Source: a virus. Taken from it: DNA of 64,000 nt. Positions within the stretch are counted from its first letter, which is position 1, and every line of letters begins with the position of its first letter. Made by a program: the position numbers and the translations under genes. The stretch covers positions 140,634 through 204,633 of IMG/VR virus record IMGVR_UViG_3300033977_000108. One strand, 5' to 3'. Under the pieces are notes generated by a model. It searched no databases. It saw nothing but the letters and a program-made list of their open reading frames with translations, and was not told the origin of the DNA. Shown piece by piece: positions 48,282-55,901 of this stretch.

Positions 48282-48648
48282 CGAATTCCCTTGAGCCCGT
48301 TTTCCATTCGGGATAGTTAGGCAACGCGTCCCTCACTGCCTTCAGTATCTGAAGGTAGAGTAGGCCTTCCTGTTGGTGGGATGGCAGCTCCTCAATAAAG
48401 CGGCTATCCAGGGTATAGGTAGTGATGGTTTTGCCCGGCTCTGCTATAGACAAGCTGAGGGCTGGTACAACAGCTAAGGATACTCTTAGCTTCCACGGCT
48501 TATCGCCTATGTCGTGCCCCATGTGGCACATCTTGCCCCAGGCAATGAGCTTTGGCAAGAGCGGTTCAAGTGCTTCAAAGACAGCGTCTTGTATAGCACT
48601 TGCCAGTTCTACCGGCACTGGTTCGTCTTTCTTGGGTTTCTTCGTCAT
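48250..48648 (-). CDS. Unknown protein, 132 aa
   Basis: Lys/Pro start, helix VELASAIQDAVFEALEPLLP, strands LRVSLAVVPALSLSIAEPGK and a helical end. AAGGAGGT precedes the ATG at 48648. The promoter at 48666 lies just upstream. Family unknown. Confidence 0.65.
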   Translation of the reverse strand: MTKKPKKDEPVPVELASAIQDAVFEALEPLLPKLIAWGKMCHMGHDIGDKPWKLRVSLAVVPALSLSIAEPGKTITTYTLDSRFIEELPSHQQEGLLYLQILKAVRDALPNYPEWKTGSREFDASDTTPSFT

Positions 48649-48665
48649 TGGAGACCTCCTTGTGT

Positions 48666-48674
48666 ATTATAGCA
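48666..48674 (-). promoter_or_regulatory. Extended -10 promoter element
   Basis: Minus-strand TGCTATAAT. The TATAAT contains the TAA stop of the gene ending at 48667 (coding GTG CTA TAA). Transcription would begin near 48659, just at the ribosome site of the next gene. No -35 box is visible. Confidence 0.5.
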
Positions 48675-49557
48675 CGCGCTCCTTTTCTCGCGGGATTAGT
48701 ATTTCCTGCAAGCCCAGGCTGTCAATAGCTTTCATTACCTCCAGAGGGATGTTCTTCAACTCCTTATCTTTCACCAGTCGTTTGTGGCTGTGCATACTAA
48801 CGCTATCCGTGCGCTTAATATATCGCAGCGACTTTTCTGGCAGCTCGTTCTTTGCGTCTCTGTATTCCTTATCGCCGCGGAGGGTCAGACGGCCACCTTC
48901 CTTGCTGGCCTCAAACATAGCAGTAGCAAACTGGCTCTTGTAAGTCAGGTGCCCTTGTTCCTTGGCTTTTATGCTGGCGTATATGTCTTCCAGCCGGTTC
49001 CTCTCTCCGAAATCCGGCCCCAGATGCGGATTGGGGCATAGGAAGAGGTTGATTGGCAACTGACCATATGTCCTCTGGAAGGATGTGTCTGCCCAGCAAG
49101 AGTTATTGAAGCCGGCGCCAACTATAGGCCTATCTTCGTTTTCTGCCATTTTGATGACATCCTGCTCTATGTATTTCATAGCCGCTTGTATGATAGCCGG
49201 GAATCCGATTAGGTTAGGACAATAGGATTTCCCCTTCCCGATTATCAGCCTAAACTCATTCGGGTCGCCGTCAGACATCCAAAAGATGCCGGACATCAGG
49301 CTTCGCAGCCAGTTTCTAATCTGCCCAAAGGTCATCCCAGCCGGGTGATAGACGGGTATTGCTCCCTCCGGCAGGAATTCCTCTACTTTCCCGCGTACTA
49401 TCTCTGATAAGCAGATGTAGATTGTGCCCCCGTACAGGGTACAGGCAAGGTGTAGTCTATCATTCCGTCTTGTTAGCTCTGCTGGTATAATCTCTCCGAA
49501 TTTATTCCAGAATCCGCCGTGCAGTATGACCCGTGGGATATCCAGAGGTCTTATCAT
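48667..49557 (-). CDS. Unknown protein, 296 aa
   Basis: Mixed alpha/beta: LHLACTLYGGTIYICLSEIV, a SMF-like helix, YCPNLIGFPAIIQAAMKYIE, and a Lys/Arg-rich end. Histidine and Cys are scattered. Family unknown. It is the first gene after the SSB terminator, so it needs its own promoter, which I cannot place. Confidence 0.65.
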   Translation of the reverse strand: MIRPLDIPRVILHGGFWNKFGEIIPAELTRRNDRLHLACTLYGGTIYICLSEIVRGKVEEFLPEGAIPVYHPAGMTFGQIRNWLRSLMSGIFWMSDGDPNEFRLIIGKGKSYCPNLIGFPAIIQAAMKYIEQDVIKMAENEDRPIVGAGFNNSCWADTSFQRTYGQLPINLFLCPNPHLGPDFGERNRLEDIYASIKAKEQGHLTYKSQFATAMFEASKEGGRLTLRGDKEYRDAKNELPEKSLRYIKRTDSVSMHSHKRLVKDKELKNIPLEVMKAIDSLGLQEILIPREKERVL

Positions 49558-49589
49558 GAGATAAGCACCGCCTTGGTCGGCCTACAGAC

Positions 49590-49622
49590 AAAAATAGCCG
49601 GGTACTTGTTAGGTACCCGGCT
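49590..49622 (-). terminator. Rho-independent terminator downstream of the SSB gene
   Basis: Minus strand: AGCCGGGTAC pairs perfectly with GTACCCGGCT over a 7-nt loop, followed by ATTTTT. It lies 34 nt after the SSB stop codon and ahead of the gene at 48667-49557. It is the clearest terminator in the window. Confidence 0.85.
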
Positions 49623-49655
49623 AGAATGACTAGTACCGCTTCTGGCGGATGTCGT

Positions 49656-50078
49656 CTAGAAAGGAAGGTCCTCTGCAGCAATCTCAGGCGCAGCATCAGG
49701 AGGCGGTGCCTCTTGGGCCGGCTGACCAGGTTTACTTGGAGATAGATTTTTGATAATCGAGACGATTATCTGCTTTCCTTTGTGCTTGTTACCTTCCCGG
49801 TCAACATAGTTGTTGTCTTGCAGCGTACCCTCAAGGTATAACAGGTCACCCTTGTGTACATACTTGCTGATGTATTCGGCCGTCTTCTTGAAGGCGACCA
49901 GATCGTTGTACTGTGGCACCGACTCATAGACAGGCTTGCCGGCGCTGTCTACCTTGTCGGTCTTCGTACTGCGATTCGTGGCAACGCCAAGCGTGACAAG
50001 TGCGCCATTGCTCTTCAGTTCCGGGTCCCTGGTGGCCCGGCAAATAGCTGTGACTTTTACAAAGGTTGTGTCAGACAT
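49656..50078 (-). CDS. ssb: Single-stranded DNA-binding protein
   Basis: 140 residues. OB-fold segments: FVKVTAICRATRDPELKSNG, LVTLGVATNRS, YNDLVAFKKTAEYISKYVHK, GDLLYLEGTLQDNNYVDREG. Then a Gln/Pro-rich tail ending EDLPF, the acidic tip with terminal Pro-Phe that recruits partner proteins in bacterial SSB. It protects single-stranded DNA during replication. A terminator follows. Confidence 0.92.
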   Translation of the reverse strand: MSDTTFVKVTAICRATRDPELKSNGALVTLGVATNRSTKTDKVDSAGKPVYESVPQYNDLVAFKKTAEYISKYVHKGDLLYLEGTLQDNNYVDREGNKHKGKQIIVSIIKNLSPSKPGQPAQEAPPPDAAPEIAAEDLPF

Positions 50079-50086
50079 AATCCTCC

Positions 50087-51196
50087 TTATTGTCTGTCCG
50101 CCCTGAAAGTATCAGTGCCTTGCGGCTTGACCATTTTCCATAGCAAATCATGGTATGGCTTGCCATCCAGCATCCTGAATAGGAGCGGAGCTAAGTCCTT
50201 GTACTGGTTGAAGTAAGCAGCGGCAAACTTCCGCTGCTCGTGTGGCGTGGGGAAGCCCAGCATCACACTGAGACAGTCCGTGCGAAACTTATTATAAACT
50301 AGCAGGGCGCGGGCTTGTAAATCCGCTACATCCCCTGTCAGCTTATCCGACCACTTTCTTGTCCAGGCCGTAAAGTCTTCTGGTGTATTCTCCGTCAGGC
50401 GGCGCAGGTCATCGGCGGCGTTCGCGCTCTTCATTAGTATCTCCCAGATTGCCTTGGGATTGACGCCTGTCAGCAGCTTGTGAAGGCGCATATAGTCGGC
50501 GAATTTGACCTTGACCCTATATGGAGGCCGGTCGGGAAACTTCCAGGCCAGGACATAGCCCTCTTCATTCTTGTTATTTTCGGCCAGGCATTGGGCAATA
50601 GTCTTACCAGATTTGCCAACCATCTCCAAATGGTGGTAGTCTGCCACCTGCTTTACTTCATCGTATGTGCCTTCGATGCCCGTCGGGGTGTCCACTATGG
50701 ATAATAGCATTAGCCCCTCTTTGGGATATTTCACAACTATCTGATTCCAGGCTGCTATTATTTCAAATAGGGACGTTGCTCCAAGCCACTCAATGTGCCC
50801 AATGTGGTCTTCGTACCATTTGGTAGCCCACTGGGCTTGTTCGGAGGCAAAGCTACCACGAGTGGCTATACCTTCTTCTCCCTTATAAGACCAATAGATA
50901 CCAAGGCTTCCATCTAGCTTCTCGGTAACTTCTGGTACACCAGGAGGAACATAGTCTTGCCCATAGTTCCAGAACTTCCTGAAGGGGCGGGCTATGACAT
51001 CGCCGTCCTTGGTTATTATTAGCCCGCGGCAAGTATTCATAGCCTCGTTCCATTGGCTGGGCGCCTCATGCTGGGCAGCGTGCGTGTAGTTGTAGATTAG
51101 CAGAGGCAGCGTTGGGTGGGCTGTACATGATATCATGCCTTCCTGTACGCTGAACTCCAGGCTCTTGACATCAAGTATTTGATTGATGCTTGTCAT
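50087..51196 (-). CDS. RNA ligase, T4 RnlA-like
   Basis: About 369 residues from the ATG at 51196. TCRGLIITKDGDVIARPFRK-FWNYGQ and VTEKLDGSLGIYW (Lys nucleotidylation motif I, K-L-D-G-S), then SLFEIIAAWNQIVVKYP, EEGYVLAWKF (motif IV) and YRVKVKF (motif V). It joins RNA ends with ATP and in T4 repairs host-cut tRNA. It lies a few genes from a Thg1-family enzyme, which can rebuild tRNA ends, so they may form a tRNA-repair pair. Confidence 0.9.
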   Translation of the reverse strand: MTSINQILDVKSLEFSVQEGMISCTAHPTLPLLIYNYTHAAQHEAPSQWNEAMNTCRGLIITKDGDVIARPFRKFWNYGQDYVPPGVPEVTEKLDGSLGIYWSYKGEEGIATRGSFASEQAQWATKWYEDHIGHIEWLGATSLFEIIAAWNQIVVKYPKEGLMLLSIVDTPTGIEGTYDEVKQVADYHHLEMVGKSGKTIAQCLAENNKNEEGYVLAWKFPDRPPYRVKVKFADYMRLHKLLTGVNPKAIWEILMKSANAADDLRRLTENTPEDFTAWTRKWSDKLTGDVADLQARALLVYNKFRTDCLSVMLGFPTPHEQRKFAAAYFNQYKDLAPLLFRMLDGKPYHDLLWKMVKPQGTDTFRADRQ

Positions 51197-51371
51197 GTTC
51201 TTTGTCCTTGAAGGTAGGGCAGTCGCACTTCGAGCACTTGCCGGAGTGGGTAAAGAGAAAGATTTGCTTTGTCTCGTCGTATGGCCGGTCGTGATACATG
51301 TACAAGTGCCCACAAGTACAGAAGACTTCCTCGTCTGTCCTCTTCCTTCTAATCGCCCCTGTGGTGCTCAT
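51171..51371 (-). CDS. Small zinc protein of the CTCGH...CSKCDCPTF type
   Basis: 66 residues: EVFCTCGHLYMYHDR, then THSGKCSKCDCPTF. The layout C-x-C-G-H...H-x-x-x-x-C-x-x-C-x-C-x-x-F is a widespread phage zinc knuckle. Its end overlaps the ligase start by 26 nt. Function unknown. Confidence 0.72.
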   Translation of the reverse strand: MSTTGAIRRKRTDEEVFCTCGHLYMYHDRPYDETKQIFLFTHSGKCSKCDCPTFKDKEHDKHQSNT

Positions 51372-51383
51372 TGGCCGGTCAAC

Positions 51384-51584
51384 TCACCGATTATTACTAG
51401 TCACCCTCTCTGAATACCCTATCCTCTCCAGATACGCCATCAAAGCCTTCAAAACCTCTGGCTCAAGGTAGATGGTGTTCCTTGGGTCGTCTGGATAGCC
51501 ATTCCCCGTGGTCAATACCAACTGGCCGCAGTCGTTGAGGTTAACGTAAACGCTATCGCCGAGGTATTCTTTCAGGTCGTTCAT
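51384..51584 (-). CDS. Small phage protein of the YLGDSVYV...NTIYLEPEVL family
   Basis: 66 residues: NDLKEYLGDSVYVNLNDCGQ, LVLTTGNGYPDDP, RNTIYLEPEVLKALMAYLER. It is a commonly seen phage protein of unknown role. GGAGG 4 nt before the ATG at 51584 sets the start, even though the frame is open to an ATG at 51647 that also has AGGAGG. Confidence 0.7.
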   Translation of the reverse strand: MNDLKEYLGDSVYVNLNDCGQLVLTTGNGYPDDPRNTIYLEPEVLKALMAYLERIGYSERVTSNNR

Positions 51585-51636
51585 TCTTCCTCCGCATTGC
51601 CTCATAGTATGGGCCTCGGAGTACCTATAGATTGTA

Positions 51637-51858
51637 TTATCTCCCATCTGTTCCTCCTTTCTCTTGCTCGTAAGAATCGCAAGAGACAAGCCATACTGGA
51701 TCAAAGTTGAATGGCCAGCAGAACCACCCACTCCCAATGCCGTGTTCGTGTCCTACAACTTTGGCTGACCAGCAGGCACAGGATGAGTGGGCGTCTCCTG
51801 CGATAGGTCGCCTATGGGTACAACTATAGCAGAGCGGACAACTTGATTTGCTTTCCAT
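51637..51858 (-). CDS. Small Cys-rich phage protein (HxxxxHGIGSGWF type)
   Basis: 73 residues: CPLCYSCTHRRPIAGDAHSS-CA, HEHGIGSGWFCWPFNFDPVW. The CYxCxHRxxIxGDxHSxC...GWFxWPFNFDPVWLxSCD run is one I know from many phages. Probable metal-binding site; function unknown. Confidence 0.75.
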   Translation of the reverse strand: MESKSSCPLCYSCTHRRPIAGDAHSSCACWSAKVVGHEHGIGSGWFCWPFNFDPVWLVSCDSYEQEKGGTDGR

Positions 51859-51861
51859 GGA

Positions 51862-52062
51862 TCACCCGATAATGGCTATCTCAACGGCGTCTGCCGACTC
51901 TCCCATCTCTGGGTATGTTTCCCAATAGTGCCCGCAGCTGAATTCTGCATCCATTATCTTTATTTCGCCCTTGAAATCGTAGGGAAGACCCTCATTCATC
52001 CTGGCAACGATTGTTCCAGGAGGCAGGGTTCGTAATAGGACTATTAGTTCTTCGGCTGTCAT
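51862..52062 (-). CDS. Unknown protein, 66 aa
   Basis: TAEELIVLLRTLPPGTIVAR, MNEGLPYDFKGEIKIMDAEF, acidic end. ATG at 52062 has GGAGG 6 nt upstream. It overlaps the Thg1 gene stop by 4 nt. Family unknown. Confidence 0.65.
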   Translation of the reverse strand: MTAEELIVLLRTLPPGTIVARMNEGLPYDFKGEIKIMDAEFSCGHYWETYPEMGESADAVEIAIIG

Positions 52063-52844
52063 TGCTCCTCCTCTGCATTGCTCCATGGCCCTCTGGGCCA
52101 GGGCAGCTGGGCTGGAATCATCTCGGTCAGATTGCTACGCTCCTCCACGAATGGGAAAGCGGGTCGAACCAGCCATTCGCCTTTGTATGTACAAAGCCTG
52201 CCGAATCTATGTTTTACGGGAATGTTCTCCCACTGCACACCTACTGTTGCAAGGTCCTCCAGCCTCTGCTTGTTGTTCCTCTTGTCCAGCTGGCGTGGAG
52301 AAAAGTGGACCTCTGCCATCATGTTGATGGCATTACGCACCCAGTCCCTCTGGCGCCAGATAAAGTAGTTCTCCACTTCTATCCGATGTGGGATAACAAA
52401 GGCGCGCGCATCGAATGTAGCGCGTGGCTGGAATTTATAGCTCTCCAGCCCTGGCGCTGGGTTTTCGTCGGCTAAGTAGTTGATATGGTTGTTGAAAGCT
52501 GATGTGAAGTGCGAGGCAGCTACCGACACGATTTTCTGCAGGTTGCCATCAAACCAAGCCTGGGTGCCAGGCTGCTCGAAATCTGTCAGTAGCACCGATA
52601 CTTCGTCGCTCTGCAAGTATGCAAACTTGCAGCCTTGTATCTCCTTACATAAGCAGCAGGTAGCGTAAGCAAAAGCACTCTCCAAATCCTCATCAAATGG
52701 CCTGCTGGCCTTTCTGGTATAGAGGTGGAAGGCCTTGCCGTCTACTCGTATGATTGTATAGGTACTGCGGGGAAGATAGATACGATATCTATCCTCATAG
52801 TAGCCCTTCATACGGGCAGCAAGAGCGTTCTTGGCTTCGCTCAT
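52059..52844 (-). CDS. Thg1-family 3'-5' nucleotidyltransferase
   Basis: 261 residues. TYTIIRVDGKAFHLYTRKA (first metal Asp region), KFAYLQSDEVSVLLTDF (second Asp), TFDARAFVIPHRIEVENYFI, WRQRDWVRNAINMM. The R-V-D-G-x-x-F, S-D-E-h-S and R-x-x-D-x-x-x-N-x-x segments match Thg1/TLP. Such enzymes add nucleotides to tRNA 5' ends in the reverse direction; the TLP members repair truncated tRNAs. With the RNA ligase nearby, tRNA repair is the likely role. Confidence 0.9.
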   Translation of the reverse strand: MSEAKNALAARMKGYYEDRYRIYLPRSTYTIIRVDGKAFHLYTRKASRPFDEDLESAFAYATCCLCKEIQGCKFAYLQSDEVSVLLTDFEQPGTQAWFDGNLQKIVSVAASHFTSAFNNHINYLADENPAPGLESYKFQPRATFDARAFVIPHRIEVENYFIWRQRDWVRNAINMMAEVHFSPRQLDKRNNKQRLEDLATVGVQWENIPVKHRFGRLCTYKGEWLVRPAFPFVEERSNLTEMIPAQLPWPRGPWSNAEEEQ

Positions 52845-53041
52845 GCCTTCTTCCCATACTGCTTGATCAGGGCCCTCTGCTTCTCTATATTGCCCTCGAT
52901 CTTATCGAGTACCAAAATGGCACACACCACACAGTCCTGCAAGGTGGCACCTGGTCTGGCTGCGCTAGTATCTATAGCTGCATTCAACGCGGCTTTGTAT
53001 AGCTGGTCTTCGTCCACAGGTGTGGAATCATTCTCGCTCAT
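52841..53041 (-). CDS. Small acidic helical protein, 66 aa
   Basis: ENDSTPVDEDQLYKAALNAA, then AILVLDKIEGNIEKQRALIK. Helical. Overlaps the Thg1 start by 4 nt. Family unknown. Confidence 0.6.
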   Translation of the reverse strand: MSENDSTPVDEDQLYKAALNAAIDTSAARPGATLQDCVVCAILVLDKIEGNIEKQRALIKQYGKKA

Positions 53042-53096
53042 TGAATATCTTTCTCAGGAATGCCTTTTCCTTGGAAATCTTCTCGTGGGCTCCCGG

Positions 53097-53465
53097 TCAA
53101 TCCTCGATCTCAAACAGGGTGTCGATGATGCCTCCGAGTGAGAAGTTCTTCCCTGTTCTCAGGCTTTCCACATCAAGCACGTCACCTTCAAGAGCTTCCA
53201 GAAAGGCTGTGTTCCTCTTGATTCGATTCACGGCTTCGCCCCACTGGTAGCGGATACACGGCCGGTATGCACACTCTATACGTGGCCTCTTGTCGAACTC
53301 TTCCCATGTGTTTATAGTGCGCATTTGTTTCTGGAGGGCGGCCAGATACTTCACGTAGTTGGCCTTGTAGGTCTTGAATAGCTTGTCATAGTCTGCCTTC
53401 TCCTTCACCAGCTTGTCAAGTGCACGCTGCAGCCGGGCTCTCAATACAGATTTCTTCACTTCCAT
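53097..53465 (-). CDS. Coiled-coil protein, 122 aa
   Basis: Starts MEVKKSVLRARLQRALDKLV, then heptads (KLFKTYKANYVKYLAALQKQ), then CAYRPCIRYQWGEAVNRIKR. ATG at 53465 with AGGAAGGAG upstream. Family unknown. Confidence 0.62.
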   Translation of the reverse strand: MEVKKSVLRARLQRALDKLVKEKADYDKLFKTYKANYVKYLAALQKQMRTINTWEEFDKRPRIECAYRPCIRYQWGEAVNRIKRNTAFLEALEGDVLDVESLRTGKNFSLGGIIDTLFEIED

Positions 53466-53467
53466 AG

Positions 53468-53641
53468 TCAATCTCCTTCCTCGCGGAAGATCTTCCTCAG
53501 CAGGGTCTCCTCCCTGCTCAGCTTCTCACGTATCTTCCGGCGCTTATCACCGATGACACGAGTCCCGGGAGGAGCGCCGTGCATTCTAGCTCGCCGCTTG
53601 ACTTCCTTGATTGGGTTCAGTACTTTGCGTTTCTTTGACAT
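53468..53641 (-). CDS. 57-aa very basic protein
   Basis: Starts MSKKRKVLNPIKEVKRRARM, with HGAPPGTRV and a charged helix IREKLSREETLLRKIFREEG. The helix part recurs in a shortened form at 53036-53100. It overlaps the ParB-like gene by 56 nt. DNA- or RNA-binding by charge only. Confidence 0.5.
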   Translation of the reverse strand: MSKKRKVLNPIKEVKRRARMHGAPPGTRVIGDKRRKIREKLSREETLLRKIFREEGD

Positions 53642-53879
53642 GGCAGGCTATCTCCTTTCTTCCTACTTGTATAGCCCGGGCCAGCCTATAGTTGCCATCG
53701 TGGATGATGTACTGGCCATCCCGAAGCTCTACAAACAGAGGCCTGTAATCCCGCCTTGGATGCCGCTGGATGTAGTCTGCCATGCCAGCCATTTCTATTG
53801 CTCTTGGGGCTGGCAAGTCGGATATTCTGATCATCTGGATCGGACACTTCTCAAACTCATTGTTGACCAAGGTGTTCAC
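53586..53879 (-). CDS. ParB/sulfiredoxin-like protein
   Basis: 97 residues. QMIRISDLPAPRAIEMAG, RRDYRPLFVELRDGQYIIHD, GNYRLARAIQVGRKEIAC. The I-x-I-x-D-L...P...I...DG...h-x-D-G-x-x-R-h-x-A pattern is the ParB-like CTPase/nuclease fold, with D-G-N-Y-R in place of D-G-E-R-R. Short for a ParB, so probably a small regulator. Role unknown. Confidence 0.72.
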   Translation of the reverse strand: MNTLVNNEFEKCPIQMIRISDLPAPRAIEMAGMADYIQRHPRRDYRPLFVELRDGQYIIHDGNYRLARAIQVGRKEIACHVKETQSTEPNQGSQAAS

Positions 53880-54066
53880 GATGTTCCTCCAAGAAGAAAT
53901 GCTCAGCGTACTCGCCGGTGATCTTGCGCAACTGGGAAAGCTGTAGGGCTATCTCCCACAAGGCCCTTACCTTGGCGGCTTCCGCGGTCCTGGACATAGG
54001 CATTGTGCTGTTAAAGGCGTCCATAAGTGAATCCTGCTCGCTTCTTATCTGGTCAGGCTCCATCAT
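53857..54066 (-). CDS. Helical unknown protein, 69 aa
   Basis: EPDQIRSEQDSLMDAFNSTM, then EAAKVRALWEIALQLSQLRK. Acidic, helical. Overlaps the ligase by 14 nt and the ParB-like gene by 23 nt. Family unknown. Confidence 0.58.
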   Translation of the reverse strand: MMEPDQIRSEQDSLMDAFNSTMPMSRTAEAAKVRALWEIALQLSQLRKITGEYAEHFFLEEHREHLGQQ

Positions 54067-55156
54067 CGTCCTCCAGAGTGCCAGCCTTGAACTTTAGGCT
54101 GCTATAGTAATCGGCGTGGTCAACGTCATCCCTTGGCCCCTTATAGATAGCCTGGAACAGGGAGCCATTGGGATAGGCGTACAAGTATTTTACATCAATT
54201 AACTGTTGCTTGTAGGGCATCTCCCAGTTAGGTGGGATGGTTACCTTGCCTACCTCCCTGAACATCCCGCCTTTGTCCAGCAGGATACCGAGAAGAACAC
54301 TTCGCTTGTCCTTGGTAGTGTCTAACACCTGGCAAGTGGCTTCGCCGTAAAACTTGAACTTGCGCATTGTCCCGCCACTGTTCGGCTTGCCTGCCTGGTA
54401 GGTTGCCTCTTTCTTCTTGAATACCAGTCCCTCTCCACGGCGCGCCTTTATCTCATTGAAAAGACTGCGCTTCTCTGCTGTTGTGTATGCTGTGTAAACT
54501 TCTTTTAGGTGTTCATCAAACCGTACGGCCAGCTCGGCGAGCATAGATAGGCGAAATACGGTTGACAGGCCAGTAAGATTATGTGTCCCAGCATATATGA
54601 GGTCAAATACATTCAGCACTGTGCCAATGGCTTCGCCGTCTAAGATAACCGGCACAGGGAGGGCTGCTATCGCGTCGCGTATTTCGGATGGGAAGCCCAC
54701 CACTATGCCTTTCTTATTGCTGGCAGTGATTTGGCCGCCCACGGAGCTAATCATCAGGTGCCTGCCATCAAACTTCTCCTGGGCGAGCCAGTTATCGTTT
54801 TTTATGTAGGTTTTAACTTCTTCCTCTTCAAGCATGGTCGGCTGCCAAGGTATAAGCCCGGAGGATTCCTTCTCGCCCGCCGCCACAACAGCGGCTTGGC
54901 TTGCCCCTTCACCAGGCTTATAACCCTTGGCTACTTTGGAGCCGACCAGCTTATTGTATACCTTCTTGGCTTGCTCGTATGTGGCGTTGGCTATCTTTAC
55001 GCCTGGTTGTAGGGTGCTTCCCCGTCTGCCGAACTCGAAGCTCACCCTCCAGCGCAGATTATCCAGGCCGTTTCCTTTATCTTCCAGCAAGTGTGCCAGG
55101 TAGACTTTATCACTGCTACCCTGTTTGAAGTAGAGACTTATTGATTCTTCCTTCAT
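54053..55156 (-). CDS. ATP-dependent DNA ligase with N-terminal WGR domain
   Basis: 367 residues. Residues about 1-90 form a WGR domain (SISLYFKQGSSDKVYLAHLL, WRVSFEFGRRGSTLQP, KLVGSKVAKGYKPG). Then the ligase: LAQEKFDGRHLMISS (K-x-D-G-R), VPVILDGEAIGTVLNVFDL, ARRGEGLVFKKKEATY (motif IV), MRKFKFYGEATCQV (motif V). There is no OB-domain motif VI end of the large ligases. It seals nicks with ATP, and the WGR part should guide it to a DNA or RNA structure. WGR here reads FGRRG, keeping the GR. The fusion is unusual. Confidence 0.85.
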   Translation of the reverse strand: MKEESISLYFKQGSSDKVYLAHLLEDKGNGLDNLRWRVSFEFGRRGSTLQPGVKIANATYEQAKKVYNKLVGSKVAKGYKPGEGASQAAVVAAGEKESSGLIPWQPTMLEEEEVKTYIKNDNWLAQEKFDGRHLMISSVGGQITASNKKGIVVGFPSEIRDAIAALPVPVILDGEAIGTVLNVFDLIYAGTHNLTGLSTVFRLSMLAELAVRFDEHLKEVYTAYTTAEKRSLFNEIKARRGEGLVFKKKEATYQAGKPNSGGTMRKFKFYGEATCQVLDTTKDKRSVLLGILLDKGGMFREVGKVTIPPNWEMPYKQQLIDVKYLYAYPNGSLFQAIYKGPRDDVDHADYYSSLKFKAGTLEDDDGA

Positions 55157-55185
55157 TCATTGCCTCCTTAAGCACCAGCTACCTC

Positions 55186-55416
55186 CTATTCCAAGTAGCT
55201 CCCCGTCATCCCTGGCGGGGGTCCCCAGACTAGCGCACTATCAACTTCGGCGCCTGTTACCCTATCAAATTCCCACGCACTGCAGATAATCAGGGCGTCG
55301 GTTATCTTGGTCACTGTCAGGCGGTGCGGTATCTCGCCCCCAAGCCATCGTATGACAGTATCCCCTACCTGGGCTTCTCTGAATGAGACCACCTTTTCAT
55401 TCTTTTCTTTACCCAA
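55186..55416 (-). CDS. Small phage protein of the GEIPHRLTVTKI...GAEVD family
   Basis: 76 residues: VSFREAQVGDTVIRWLGGEI, PHRLTVTKITDALIICSAWE, FDRVTGAEVDSALVWGPPPG. A beta barrel fold known from many phages and bacteria, function unknown. Confidence 0.75.
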   Translation of the reverse strand: MGKEKNEKVVSFREAQVGDTVIRWLGGEIPHRLTVTKITDALIICSAWEFDRVTGAEVDSALVWGPPPGMTGSYLE

Positions 55417-55432
55417 TGAAAAAGTCTCCCAG

Positions 55433-55654
55433 TTAATTTAGGCGTTCCCGGCCTCGCGTCCGAGATGCGTCTCGCAATTGTACGACACGACATTTCTTGC
55501 CCTCAGCTGTAACCGTAGGTGCGTCGCTAGCCTTCAAGGATAGCTTATTGTGCCATGTCGTAGCCAGCAAGTACTCATCACAGTATGGACAGTGTATGTC
55601 AAACATTACAAATGGTATAGCCTTTTCCGTTTCATTCTTCTTTTTCTTCTTCAT
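55433..55654 (-). CDS. Small basic zinc-knuckle protein
   Basis: Lys-rich start (KKKKKNETEKAIP), then DIHCPYCDEYLLATTWH with a CxxC and His. Later LKASDAPTVTAEGKKCRVVQ. One zinc site likely; role unknown. It overlaps the next gene by 23 nt. Confidence 0.6.
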   Translation of the reverse strand: MKKKKKNETEKAIPFVMFDIHCPYCDEYLLATTWHNKLSLKASDAPTVTAEGKKCRVVQLRDASRTRGRERLN

Positions 55655-55901
55655 CTGGTCTCCTTTCCAATGTACTACTGTGGAGTTGGCTATCTATACG
55701 CCTGATTGCAGGGTGCTTCCAGCCCATAGCGGCATCCATGTTCAGTCGCCAGGTGTGGAAGGCATAGACATAATGCCAGAAGTCCATTATTGCCTGCCGT
55801 TCTATAGGGCGTTTCATCGCCAGCAGCGTGGAGAACATACCACGCTCGGCTACCAGGGATTGCTGTAATGCTATTAGATACAGCTGTGTTGCTGTTTTCA
55901 T
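55632..55901 (-). CDS. Helical unknown protein, 89 aa
   Basis: LYLIALQQSLVAERGMFSTL, IERQAIMDFWHYVYAFHTWR. Acidic end. ATG at 55901 overlaps the synthetase stop (ATGA) with GGGGG upstream. Family unknown. Confidence 0.6.
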   Translation of the reverse strand: MKTATQLYLIALQQSLVAERGMFSTLLAMKRPIERQAIMDFWHYVYAFHTWRLNMDAAMGWKHPAIRRIDSQLHSSTLERRPDEEEKEE

